DNA of 64,000 bases. Source: Isoperla grammatica (Eukaryota > Arthropoda > Insecta > Plecoptera > Perlodidae). Positions 22,076 through 32,819 of the stretch are shown piece by piece. Position 1 is the stretch's first letter. Each line of letters starts with the position of its first letter. The stretch is taken from positions 45,953,850 through 46,017,849 of the forward strand of contig OX246744.1 in the NCBI GenBank assembly GCA_945910005.1, given 5' to 3'. The position numbers and the translations under genes were made by a program. The notes below the pieces were generated by a model, which was given only the letters and a program-made list of their open reading frames with translations, had not been told where the DNA came from and did no database searches.

Positions 22076-22547
22076 TTTATATAGGTTATCATTTTTTTTT
22101 TTTTTTTTTTTTTAATTTTTAATTTTTAATTTTTTTTTTTTTTTATTATTATATATAATATATGAGATATATATTTATTATATTATATATATATTTTTTT
22201 TTTTAGCGGAAATAAATATTTTACACTTGACGGAGTAACGCACCATTTCTATGACAATATCAGTTTATTTTAGGGTAGGGTAGATTTATTGAAAGGCCCT
22301 GAAGCACAAAGACTAAAAACAAAATCAATATAACTGGTAAAGGGAGAAAATAGTTAAAACATAATTATGCTACTAAGTATATTATACATTGTTCGAATAA
22401 ATAGAAAACAAATACAAATAATATAAAGCTAGAATCAAATACTCACAGTCTATCAATAATTACACAATGTATAATTAAAAACTTGTATTCATATAAAATG
22501 AATATAATTTTATTAACTGTATAAATTTTATACACAAAGGATTGGGG

Positions 22548-23195
22548 TTACCGGATCACATTGACTAATTCTTCACTTTGGTCTATTGACATTTCTTGTA
22601 GCCATTGTTTGATGAGAAAGTTAAATGAACTGACACTCTTTCGTTTTCTAATCTCCATTGGAACTATGTTGTAAACTTTTGGTCCAAGAAACATCGCTTG
22701 CTTTTGGGCCAAGGTTTTTGTCAATCTGGGGACTTCGAGATTACCTTTTGTTTGATTTCTAGTCATTGACTTGTGATTAACTCTGTTGAACTGGTTTATA
22801 TTTTTATGTACATATGTAAGGAGAACTTGAAGATAAAGTTTACGAATGCTGAGAATTCCACTTTCTTTATAAACTAATACAGTCGGATGGAGCCTGTGTT
22901 TTTTTAGAATCACCTTAAGTATGTGTTTTTGTGTTATAATTAGCGTTTCGAGATGTTTGTAATAAGTTCCTCCCCAGTTTAAAATGCCATATTGGATTAT
23001 TGATTGCGTTAGAGCATAATACAAAGTTTTCAAGCTAGCTATGTTAAGAAAATTCCTTAAATTATAAAATTTGTAAAGAGTGTTCCGCAGCTTTTTACTT
23101 ATGATGTTAATGTGGCGGTTCCATTTCATGTGCTGATCAATTGTTACACCGAGGTATTGAATTTCTGATACGTTTTTTGGTATTTTTTCTTGGTA
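22548..23195 (-). pseudogene. 5'-truncated non-LTR reverse transcriptase, C-terminal part
   Basis: The minus-strand frame opens near 23195 (IQYLGVTIDQHMKWNRHI), continues through KTLYYALTQSIIQYGILNW and RKSVSSFNFLIKQWL, and ends with a stop at 22548. The YLGV.ID..MKW.. signature and the SI..YGI..WG motif lie downstream of the RT catalytic palm in CR1/Jockey-group ORF2. The palm itself (YADD box) and the endonuclease are missing, so the copy is dead, 5'-truncated, and bounded upstream by a T-rich tract near 23205-23245. The 3' UTR appears to run to about 22265. It is not closely related to the elements at 40-50 kb. Confidence 0.8.
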
Positions 23196-23268
23196 TCTTC
23201 TCTTATTTTTTTTTTTCTTTTTTCTTTCTTAGGTATTTTTTTTTATTACAAAAAATATTTCGTTTTTG

Positions 23269-23340
23269 CAGATGTTCTTAGTTAGGTGTGAAAGGTGTCC
23301 AGTAACCTCACATCACAAAAGGTAATTAAGAACATCTGAA
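23269..23340. mobile_element. 70-bp hairpin element, copy 1
   Basis: gcagatgttctta at the left pairs with taagaacatctg at the right, with the asymmetric centre ggtgtgaaaggtgtcca. The same unit is present inverted at 58879-58951, and its downstream neighbour (aagaaagagcaccgcattct) is shared too, so it may be one end of a longer element. Confidence 0.75.
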
Positions 23341-23435
23341 ACACGAACACATTTATTCGAACAAAGACACATTCATAAGAAAGAGCACCGCATTCTCTAC
23401 AGAATGACATATTTCGATTTAAATTTAGGGCTCTA

Positions 23436-23745
23436 TCAACACCAAAAGACAACAATGAAACAAATGAATTGAATCGATGGACAAACAACAAGCTGTCAAA
23501 ACATTATTTCTTCTGATTTTGGAAAACAAAACAAAAAACAAACAAATACACATACAAAACTGTCACTTAGTCGTTGTCTATCATTAAAAGTTTTAAATGG
23601 CGAGCAGTTACTATTGCTACACTTGTTTTTATTTCTATGGTTGCACTTTTATTATTTTGACATATGATTGTTTGTCCATCAGTTCAATTCATTTGTTCCA
23701 TTGTTGTAGTCCTGATGTGACGTCAGTTGCGGGTTCCCTCATTTT
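23436..23745. repeat. Inverted repeat around 'tgtttgtccatcagttcaat'
   Basis: 23436-23520 (aatgaattgaatcgatgg ...) is the reverse complement of 23640-23700 (ccatcagttcaattcatt ...). A third copy lies at 36365-36470, which shares attattttgacagctc, gtttgtccatcag and the following gtgacgtcagttgc. This is a dispersed palindromic repeat. Confidence 0.65.
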
Positions 23746-23805
23746 TAAGCAATTTTTACAGACCGAAATCGGTAGTTCCGCAGGCTGGGTGGGCATACAG
23801 CAATA

Positions 23806-23968
23806 TAGTCGTCGTACAATAACTTCGGTAATGCTTCCGTCACGGGTGGGTGAGCGGCAGCCAACCAGCGGCCGTGGCTAATTCAAATACCTGCTCGGGT
23901 TGGCCGAGACCGTAAACACGTCATTGATTGATGACGAAAACATTACCGAAGTTGTTGTACGACGACTT
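23806..23968. repeat. Inverted repeat with 'cgtacaataacttcggtaatg' arms
   Basis: Left arm gtcgtacaataacttcggta at 23809-23831. Right arm taccgaagttgttgtacgac at 23943-23963. One mismatch; the loop is about 110 bp. Non-coding. Confidence 0.7.
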
Positions 23969-23977
23969 GAGCAGCGT

Positions 23978-24135
23978 TATGATGCGTTCTCATGTTCTTA
24001 CGTCGGACGTTCGACGTTGGACGTTGGCCAACCGTAGCCGATAGAATGGTCAACGAACGTCGAGGAGGCGGTGCCAGCGATTGTTGTAAATGGCTACAAT
24101 TGGCCAACGTCCGACGTAAAAACATGAGAACCAAC
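23978..24135. mobile_element. Palindromic MITE with GTTCTCATGTT termini
   Basis: gttctcatgttcttacgtcg and gacgttggccaac at the left match gttggccaacgtccgacgt and aaaaacatgagaacc at the right. The element is about 155 bp with about 45-bp arms and lies directly next to the preceding inverted repeat. Confidence 0.8.
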
Positions 24136-24571
24136 GCTCGCTGTGTTCGGCCGATGGAGTCACCACATACTTGTTACGTTTGTGAAAACGTTTGGAAAAC
24201 TTGAAGTGATGTCTCACTTGCCAAGAGCTTTGCCTTTCAACAGCTTTGCCTTTCTAGTTTCAACAGCGCCGATATCTCATCTTTACGAGTATTTCCTGCC
24301 GTCACTGGAAGTAAAGCGGGTAACGCCCCCCCCCCCCCTAACGGCCAAGCCGCAACCCCCCCCCCCCCCCCCCACCCCAAGACCATTAGCACGTTTTTCA
24401 TTAGTGAGATACGGCCCTCTTTATGGTCACGGCTCTGAATGGAGGTCCAGTGACCTCCACTAACACGTGGGGGGGGGGGGGGGGGGCTCAAATACCGTAG
24501 TAGAATAATACGGGGCTCTGGTCGTGTTTAATTAACATTCTGTCCTCTCGAAACATCGAAACACTACCGGT

Positions 24572-25398
24572 CCAGTGGAATACCCAGTCAAATGGAATAT
24601 CAAGTCAAGTGGAATACCCAGTCAAATGGAATATCAAGTCAAGTGGAATATCAAGTCAAGTGGAATACCCAGTCAAATGGAATATCAAGTCAAGTGGAAT
24701 ATCAAGCCAAGTGGAATATCAAGTCAAATGGAATACCCAGTCAAATGGAATATCAAGTCAAGTGGAATATCAAGCCAAGTGGAATATCAAGTCAAATGGA
24801 ATATCAAGTCAAGTGGAATATCAAGCCAAATGGAATATCAAGTCAAGTGGAATACCCAGTCAAATGGAATATCAAGTCAAGTGGAATACCCAGTCAAGTG
24901 GAATACCCAAACCCATAAAATATCCAGTCAAGTGGAATACCCAGTCCAATGGAATGTCAAGTGGAATATCAAGTCAAGTGGAATACGCAGCCCAATGGAA
25001 TGTCAAGTGGAATACCCAGTCCAATGGAGTATCAAGTGGAATACCCAATCCAGTGGAATACTTAGTCAAATAGAATATCAAGTATAGTGGAATACCCAGT
25101 CCAAGGGAATATCAAGTAGAATACCTAGTCCAGTGGAATATATCCAGTTTAATGGAATATCAAGTCAAGTGGAATACCCAGTCAAAGGAATGTCAGGTGG
25201 AATATTCAGTCCAATGGAAATTCAAGTGGAATACCTAGTCCAGTGGAATATCCAGTCCTGTAGAATTCCCAGTCCGATGGAATATCAAATCGAGTGGAAT
25301 TCCCAGTCCAATGGAATATCAAATCGAGTGGAATTCCCAGTCCAATGGAATATCAAATCGAGTGGAATACCCAGTTCAATGGAATATCCACTTTCCAG
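24572..25398. repeat. 17-bp minisatellite, about 48 copies
   Basis: Alternating units gtggaatatcaagtcaa and atggaatacccagtcaa, each 17 bp, degenerating toward the right end where unit boundaries slip and gtggaattcccagtc variants appear. A 17-bp period keeps all three plus frames open as the same 17-residue cycle (WNIKSSGIPSQMEYQVK), so the ORFs in all three frames are artefacts. Confidence 0.95.
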
Positions 25399-25669
25399 TG
25401 TTTAGTTCTTACGAAACTAAATAACGGTTTTTAAACACTTTTTCAATATTGTGTTCTCAAGACATTTACCACTTAGTATATACACGATGCATTCTGGTGG
25501 CAAGATAATAAACTATTATGAGGAGGAGTTAAGCTGTCGACTGTTCATTGTTACATCATGAGTGACGCAGATTGTGACGCCAGGTTTTGCGTCAGGAAGT
25601 GTACATGTAATTATGCGCCCCGAACTATACAACTACGCGTCAACAACTGATAGGAATGTAGCGAGGCGA

Positions 25670-25990
25670 GGACTCAGACAGTCAGTTAGTCACTCACTCA
25701 ACGTCGAGGGAGGGAGACAGGTCGCGGTGGAGAGCCGGCGAGTTGCGGGACTCAGTCAGTCAGTTACTCAGTCAGTCAGAGAGTGAGTCAGTGAGTCAGT
25801 CACTCAGTCAGTCAGTCAGTCAGTCACTCAGTCGTCACTCAACAACGAGGCAGACAGGTCACGGTGGAGAGCCAGAGAGTTTCAGAACTCAGTCAGTCAG
25901 TCAGTCAGTCAGTCAGTCAGTTACTCAGTCAGTTAGTCAGTCAGTCAGACTCAGTCAGTAACTCAACGACGAGGGAGACAGGTCGCGGAG
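25670..25990. repeat. (CAGT)n array with a longer interspersed unit
   Basis: cagtcagt runs are interrupted three times by a related segment (cgacgagggagacaggtcgc + gg(t/a)ggagagcc). Tetranucleotide blocks therefore sit in a higher-order unit of roughly 100-130 bp. Confidence 0.85.
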
Positions 25991-26627
25991 GAGAGCCCGG
26001 CCATTCTACGAGATTCTAACGATTGTTGAACTATCTACATGTATCTGTGATCATGAGAAAACTCTCCGTACATATACAGGCTACAGCTGCCCCGCCGACC
26101 GTCCACAGAAGGTAAGACCTGTCACTTCTATCACAGCATAGATATAAATATTGCTACCAATATACGTAACTCACTGCTATATGTACGTACCAAAACTGAT
26201 TCTCTTTTGAGATTTCAACAATGGATTATTCTCGGTACGTCGCCATATTGTACATTTAGAAATTATTATTTTCAATGCTGAAATGACTACTTTATGTCCA
26301 ATGGGTATACAGATACTCGCGTACTTTCTTTTTATAGCCATCAATATTAATGACATACGCCAGGCGATGTATAACACATTGAAAAACACACTTGTTAAAA
26401 TGTGAACAAACAGGCAATCATACCATATGGCGGGCATCGAGGAACCCTCGGACCTCCATTCAGTTACATATCTTGGTAACAACATATATATCTATGATCA
26501 CAGTTTGGCGTGTAGAGATAATAGATGACTTTAAAAATCGATCTAGGACCCTTAGACGGAGTTATTCACGGTCTTCTTAATCGTCAATGACAACAATAGC
26601 AACTAGTTATAGTTTAGGAGGCTCCAG

Positions 26628-27335
26628 GCTCGTTGGTCCAGTGGTTGGCATCCCTGCTTCCAATGCAGAAGGTCCCGGGCTCCAATCCCGCTTCAGGCAG
26701 AAGTTTTCTAGGGTTCATTTCCATCATTTCTTGTCTTAGGAATAAGTAAATGGTGACTTTGGAGCCGTCCTAGTAACGAAGCACTCAATAAATTCAAAGT
26801 TGTTCGGAATAGGCCTTGTTGATTCTGGCATTTGTCCGCAGGTGTTCGCACTGTCCAATCACTGATTCGTGTGTTTTGTATTTGAAATATAGATCTTTGT
26901 TTGCTTATTGCTCACTCGTCGATGGTGTTCGGAGCCTACAGGGTTGCATAAGTCGTTTTACCGATAGAGGTGGCTCAGCGGTAAAACGCGAGACTCTAAT
27001 TCGGGAGGTCGCCGGTTCGATTCCGGCCACCGGCAGTCCTGACTGAAGGTTTTTCCGAGGTTTTCCTCAGTCGTAAATGTGAATGCTTGGATTGAGTCAT
27101 ACTATCAGCCCTCGGACAATCCTTCCCAACTATCCAAACACCCTATAATAACCTATAGTTAGTCACCTGAAGAGGGGCACATCAGGTAAAGCTGGTATGC
27201 ACCCTAGAACGGGTATTCCTACAAAAATTATTAAATTATTCAGTCCCTTTAAATTAAAGTCTCCCACTGAAAATCAGTTTCGTTACTGAGTGGGTAGACT
27301 CTAAATGTGAATTTATTTTGTTTAGTTTTATTTAG
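26628..27335 (+). mobile_element. SINE-A copy interrupted by a SINE-B
   Basis: Head with gttggtccagtggttggca and catccctgcttccaatgcag at 26634-26670, body to ctacagggttgcataagtcg at 26955, then the SINE-B insertion. SINE-A resumes at ccctttaaattaaagtctcc (27241) and ends with actgagtgggtagactct and a T-rich tail. This nesting shows SINE-B was active after SINE-A had spread. Confidence 0.85.
26962..27240 (+). mobile_element. SINE-B, full copy nested in SINE-A
   Basis: tRNA-like head (gaggtggctcagcggtaaaa as box A region; gtcgccggttcgattccggc as box B) followed by cagtcctgactgaaggtttt, cccaactatccaaacaccc and a short T/A-rich 3' end. agtc stands at both junctions and may be part of a target duplication. 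Families with such heads are transcribed by Pol III from internal promoters and mobilised by LINE machinery. Confidence 0.8.
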
Positions 27336-27420
27336 TTTTCAAATGCTATTTCAAGATGCATTTGTATTGTCAGCGACGGTTTAGAAGACTGTTATTATAA
27401 CTCTGTAATCCTAGATCAAT

Positions 27421-27735
27421 ATGAAAATCATCTATTGCCCGATGCGCCGTAACGCCTTATTTATGGTTGTTAAAGAAGAACTTCTCTTGTCCTGTCAGAC
27501 CAACCATAGCCCCCCTCATACCCCCCCCCCCCCCCCCCCCACAATCATCACGTCAAGCGTGGACAGTACTACCTACGATACGTCATGTTTGTCGGTAACC
27601 TTACAATAACAATTACACATTAAAATTAAATTAATTTTTATTTTATTAATAATAATCCAGGCCACGAAAGCCATCGTATTTTAATATATTATTATTTTAT
27701 TTATATTACTGAACTTGTTAAGATTGTAAATACAA
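27421..27735. other. Stretch with poly-C tract, no gene
   Basis: Includes tacc(c)n with about 17 C at 27524-27540 and AT-rich sequence after 27600. Nothing was recognised as coding. Confidence 0.5.
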
Positions 27736-27967
27736 CGGGTTAAGTCACGTTTATTGCACTTAATGTCATATTGGTCGACGTTTCTGAGCAACGTATGTGC
27801 TCTGTCCTCAGGACACCATGTCAATGTCACAGTACACACACTATGTATGTCACGATGACACAGTGACATAGTGTCCTGAGGACAGAGCACATACGTTGCT
27901 CAGAAACGTCGACCATTATGACAAGTAAGTGCAATAAACGTGACGTAACAACCCGTGGTATTTATAA
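27728..27967. mobile_element. Palindromic MITE, about 105-bp arms
   Basis: acgtttattgcacttaatgt and ggtcgacgtttctgagcaac with gtgctctgtcctcaggaca at the left return as exact or near-exact reverse complement at 27862-27945. The central loop (about 27825-27850) itself contains small inverted repeats. Arms are about 95% identical, suggesting a young insertion or an unusually stable hairpin. Confidence 0.85.
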
Positions 27968-28490
27968 TTTTAACAATATATATATATTGATATTTTAAAA
28001 GCATCAATATTTGCACGGCCAGACTATAGATGGCCTCGATTGTTCAGAATGTGACCTTGAATGCTCCCCAAGGTCACCTGACTTCGCCTGTGTTGGCTTT
28101 ATTACCTCGCAAGACGCCCCCCCACCCCCCCTCCCACCCTCTCTCAAGCTCCTCCGAGGTTCCGGCACATTACCGGATCCCATTTCCAAACGTTTACTTT
28201 ACAGAGTTTTTTCTAAAAAGTTCTCATGAAACGAGATCTATATTACTACAAAGCGAGTTCCATTCCACCCACTCAACCACTCCATCAACGTAAACTGAGT
28301 TCTCCCATCGCAAAGTAGAGATTTCGATTACCTTAGAGGCTATTTCACTTCGCTGTGACGTCACAGATGTTGTGTAATCTGTCTAGACCAATCAGATTGA
28401 AGCAAGGATTCTCAGCACAGAAGACAAAGACTGTTCAAGTTTCAATTCAATTTTATTCATAGAGTTAAAAATTTATATAGATACAATAAT

Positions 28491-28894
28491 TCTCATTACC
28501 AGGGTTCATGTGGTCAAGCTATGCAACTACCCCTCGAATACTATTCCCCCACCCCCGCGCCAGCCCGACCGCTACTCGTGGCTCGGTAGTTATAATCATA
28601 CTACTTGATATCCATTGTGTACATCAAAACAACAACTCACAGTGAAAACCTAATTTTGTATATATTTCAACGCAATTTACCAAGTTTGTGGAAAGGCTCG
28701 GATTTTTTTATAAAAATTATTTCTGAATTAGAAAATTAGTTTTTCAATAAGTGAGTTGTTTTGATTAGAATATTACAATATTATTAGAGATAAAAAGTAC
28801 TATAGTGATGAGCCTTGATTGGGCTGGCGCGGTGGTGGGAGATAAGAAGAGGGGTAGTCGTTTAGCTTGGACCACGACAACCCTGCTAACGAGC
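28491..28894. repeat. Inverted repeat, about 80-bp arms, 240-bp spacer
   Basis: Left arm 28491-28572 (accagggttcatgtggtcaa, ctacccctcgaata, gcgccagcccgacc); right arm 28816-28894 (gggctggcgcggtggtggg, gaggggtagtcg, accctgctaacg). Arms are diverged by about 20%. Preceded at 28440 by tcaattcaattttattcata, which resembles a reversed LINE-type 3' end. Confidence 0.6.
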
Positions 28895-29319
28895 ATCGTC
28901 TGCTTGTAATAAGGACATCATACTGTCACCCAGTCACGCCCTGTGACGTCACACGCAGACATGATTCATCACGTGACTTAACGAGGACACTAATCCGTGT
29001 CATGTTCGCTTAACCGGGGTTAATAATCACGCCCGAGTCTCGACCCGGTAGTTTGTCTTAATCCGAGACGCTGGCTTAGCTGAGTTATCTCCCTACCCTG
29101 GTTTGTCCTCCCACGACGGCTGTGATCAATCTTGATTCGAGCCGCACAAGACGGGGGGGGGGGGGGGTCGAGGACCAGCCCAGAGGAGACCAGGGGGTGT
29201 TGGCCCGTGCGAGGCGCTATTAGGTACGCGGGGAGTAGAGGTAGGGTTAGTCGAAGATGAGGAATGCGAATGGAATAAATACAAATATAGGAAATTAATC
29301 GAGGAAAGAGATTAAAAGA

Positions 29320-29600
29320 GAACGGAGAAGGGAGGAGGGAGGAGGGAGTAGGGAGTAGGGAGAAGGGAGAAGGGAGGAGTAGGAAATAGGGAGTAGGAAG
29401 AAGGGAGTAGGGGGAAGGGAGTAGGGAGGAGGGCGAAGGGAGGAGTAGGAAATAGGGAGAAGAGAGAAGGGAGAAGGGAGAAGGGAGAAGGGAGTAAGGA
29501 GGAGGAGGGAGAAGGGATGAGTAGGAAATATGGAGTAGGGAGAAGGGAGTAGGGAGTAGGGAGTAGGGGGACGAGGGAATGGAGAAGGGATAGAGAAAGA
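29320..29600. repeat. Purine-only GGGAGAAGGGAGTA tract
   Basis: About 280 bp of (ggaga/ggagt/aggga) repeats with almost no pyrimidines on this strand except t in 'gta'. The minus strand gives an open frame of Leu/Pro/Ser/Tyr repeats that I treat as artefact. Such tracts can form triplex (H-DNA). Confidence 0.85.
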
Positions 29601-30001
29601 ATGGTGAAGGGAGAACTGTAAATGATAAACTCACTTTGCTTCTGAAATGTAATATGAATGATTTTGATTTACTATGGGACAGCTTTAGCCTCACATCTCT
29701 ATTGTAGATATTAAAAATAACACTAAAATACAAAAATGAAATATTTCTGACTGCACCGATGAAATATTGCGTTTTCATGTCCTCATAAAGTGTAGATTAT
29801 TACGTTTGAAACTACCTACGCAGTGTAATGATCACCCATAACGTTGTGAATCTAAAGGGGAGATAGTAAATCCAACTGGATCGTCAGGTTTAGTGTCGGG
29901 TTGTTATATGGGTCGTATGGACGGTTATTGTTCATATTTCGTCTGCCCACGTGTTCAAATATCTAGACCACCGTTCATATACACACTCCTGAATAAAACA
30001 T

Positions 30002-30173
30002 AAACAAATACATTCACATTTAGAGTCTACCCACTCAGTAACAAGACTGATTTTCAGTGGGGGACTTAGTTTAAAGCGACCAAACCAACCCTGTAGGCTC
30101 CGAACACCATCGACGAGTGAGCGATAACCAATCAAAGATCGATATTTCAAATATGAAACATCCTTTCCTCATT
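30002..30173 (-). mobile_element. SINE-A 3' fragment
   Basis: Reverse orientation: cacatttagagtctacccac to atatttcaaatatgaaacat, then catcctttcctcatt, which is not part of the SINE. The following copy carries the same flank, so the two arose by tandem duplication of a truncated SINE with its flank. Confidence 0.8.
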
Positions 30174-30357
30174 AAATAAATAAAATAAATTAATTCACAT
30201 TTAGAGTCTACCCACTCAGTAAATTAACTGATTTTCAGTGGGGGACTTAGTTTAAAGCGACTAAACCAACCCTGTAGGCTTCGAACACCATCGACGAGTG
30301 AGCGATAACCAATCAAACATCGATATTTCAAATATGAAACATCCTTTCCTCATTGGA
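30174..30357 (-). mobile_element. SINE-A 3' fragment, tandem duplicate
   Basis: Same extent and orientation as the neighbour at 30002-30173, with the same non-SINE border catcctttcctcatt at 30341-30355. A handful of substitutions separate them. Confidence 0.8.
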
Positions 30358-30359
30358 AG

Positions 30360-31385
30360 ATCCATTTAAACAGTAGCTTCGTTCGCCTGTCCTGAACTTT
30401 CTGTACGAATCAGAACTTTTGCACTATTCACCGTTCGTCTAAGCATAAGGCACCTTTGTGAATCTGGGCCCTGCTACTTTATGTAAAAATAAATAGACGC
30501 CACAAATGCAAATTGTTTTTGATAAAAATGTGCTAAATATTAAATACTATTTTGTATTCCGCTACTAATAAATTAAATAACAATAGCACAAAACTCAATT
30601 GAGGGGGCTGTGACATCACAGGCGGACAAACAATGTGTTGCTAGGCAACTCCATTGTTGTATCTTTCTTTGATTGGTGCGTATTCATGTTTGTCCGAAAC
30701 AAAACACGGCCACACGTCTATTTTTGGAATTGAGCCTTGTGCTTATAACAAAACATACACTTAAATACAAGCCAATTTTATTCTCGAACATGAAAGAGTC
30801 GGTAGGATTGCGAACCGAATGCCGATCGTTTCCTCCGAGGACTGTTTAGCAATAAAACTCGAGTTTTATAGTCGGAGCACTGGTTATGTGAAATCGTTCA
30901 ACTATTAATGGCGGGCAATACAACTGTACATCTTCTTGGTTCGTGTACAACTATTGCTGTTTACTGCGCTAAGACTTCCGACAATCCAAGGTGATCTTAC
31001 TATAAAAACCGCGGGAAAATAACTTTTTTTTTATTAAAATCTTAAAAACGTTCCGAACATTGGTTCGCATTGTGGTTTCATAAGTACTAATAAACATTTT
31101 ACATGTTTCAAATACTTGTATTGTTTTGGGGGGATTAGTTATTCATTCTGTAAATTAATTTAGATTATCAATAATAACAGTAATGATTTTAAAAAAATCA
31201 TGAAAATAACTAGTTGGACTGTAGGACTGTACACTGTTTTTTGTCAATATTAAAAATTAGATTAAATGATTAAATTAAATAATTTGGATATGTATTAGTA
31301 TTACAAATCCAATATTAAAAAAAAATCGGTAAATATTGTCATCAAACTATCCCAATCTTCTGGTACTCCCAGTGTAGCTTCCTCA
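30360..31385. other. AT-rich stretch without a recognisable gene
   Basis: Short ORFs only. Nothing supportable beyond a few A/T homopolymers. Confidence 0.5.
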
Positions 31386-31389
31386 ATAT

Positions 31390-31592
31390 CTGATGCCTCA
31401 GTGCCTCAATGCCTCAATGCCTCAATGCCTCAACGCCTCAATGCCTCAACACCTCAATGTCTCAACGCCTCAATGCCTCAACGCCTCAATGCCTCAACGC
31501 CTCAATGCCTCAATGCTTCAACGCCTCAATGCCTCAACGCCTCAATGCCTCAATGCTTCAATGCCTCATCGCCTCAATGCCTCAAGAACTCT
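31390..31592. repeat. 8-bp tandem repeat (CCTCAATG/CCTCAACG)n
   Basis: About 25 copies of an 8-bp unit with cctcaatg, cctcaacg and cttcaatg variants. Three overlapping frames are open because 8 bp cycles through all frames with the same peptide; they are not genes. Confidence 0.95.
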
Positions 31593-32455
31593 CCTTTCTT
31601 CAACACATCAGACCATCCCCTTCAAAGATCTCACTTATCTAGGTCATCCAATTCCCCTTCTGTCACAATCTCATCTGTTCTCGTGAGCTCTCAACGGCGT
31701 CAGGGGAGGGATAGCCGGACCAGTGGGGGGGGGGGGGGGGAGGGGGAACAATAGAGCTTCGTCCCTTGGCCGACAGACACCGCGGACAATTCGCTTCAAA
31801 CCGAGAAGACAATGAGCTCTGGACAAATGAGATGCTTTTCTTTGCGAACTATGCTGGTTGCTATCTGGATCTTTGTAAACGATAAGAGGACAAGATTTCG
31901 TTTCAACTCCAGATTTATTTTTTTTGAATCTGTCGTCGGTTCGGTTTAAAATTGCAGGAAAGAATGGTACACGAAATTGAAAATCTGAGTCTATACCAGC
32001 GCACTGTGGTTTGGTAAGCCCTACCCTATAAATGTAATTATTATAATTATAAATAATCCGAAGGGAATTTGTTCTGTTACTAAATCCGTATAGTAATACA
32101 AATTCAATATAAATAACAATCGTAAAACTTTTATTCGCATGTTCCCCATTATAGTTGACCCACCCTAAGTGTATCTCATGGTTAGGCTACTGGCGATTGT
32201 TTTAAGTGGCCGGAAAAAGATTTTACAGAAATTAAACCTGAATACATGAAGACGTTGAGGTAACATATTTTTTCTCAATTATAGATATTGTGAATACTAC
32301 ATGGGTTCTTGAAATTTAAACAACTTGTACTGTGAAAACGCGCTTAGGCTAGCCTAGCCTACAAATAAAAGAGCCTAGGCGGCGCCTAAACCCGCCTAGG
32401 CTCGAATACACCACTGCTTGTACCCCAGCTATTTAACTCGTGTAAGACTCTTTTA

Positions 32456-32810
32456 AATAAATAAATAAACTCACATTTAGAGTCCACCCACTCAGTAACT
32501 AAACTGATTTTTAGTGGGGGACTTTAATTTAAAACGACTAAACCGACCCTGTAGCACAGATAAGGGATTGTAGTTGTCTGTGCCTGTAGGCTTCCAACAC
32601 CATCGACGAGTGAGCGATAACCAATCAAAGATCGATATTTTAAATACGAAACATAAATCAGTGATTGGACAGTGCGAACACCTGCGGAAAAATGTCAGAA
32701 TCAACAAGGCTGATTCAGAACAATTTTGAATTTATTGAGTGCTTCGTTGCTAGGACGGCTCTAAAGTCACCGTTTACTTATTGCTAAGACAAGAAGTGAT
32801 GGAATTGAAT
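32456..32810 (-). mobile_element. SINE-A copy with a 31-bp internal insertion
   Basis: Reverse orientation, A/T tail at 32456-32472 to aagaagtgatggaattgaat at 32808. At about 32553-32583 the body is interrupted by gcacagataagggattgtag + ttgtctgtgcc, bordered by a repeated ctgtag. That insert is itself a small hairpin (gcacagataa / ttgtctgtgc). Confidence 0.8.
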
Positions 32811-32819
32811 CTTTTTCTA

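Noticed and set aside
24575..25405. ORFs in all three plus frames with WNIKSSGIPSQ-like repeats
   Set aside because: 17-bp repeat cycles through all frames giving one peptide; not a protein gene.
26177..26485. 102-codon minus-strand ORF
   Set aside because: No recognisable family, splice signals or coding bias; probably chance.
29020..29778. 252-codon minus-strand ORF rich in Leu-Pro-Ser
   Set aside because: Frame runs through a purine-tract simple repeat and a poly-G run; no family features.
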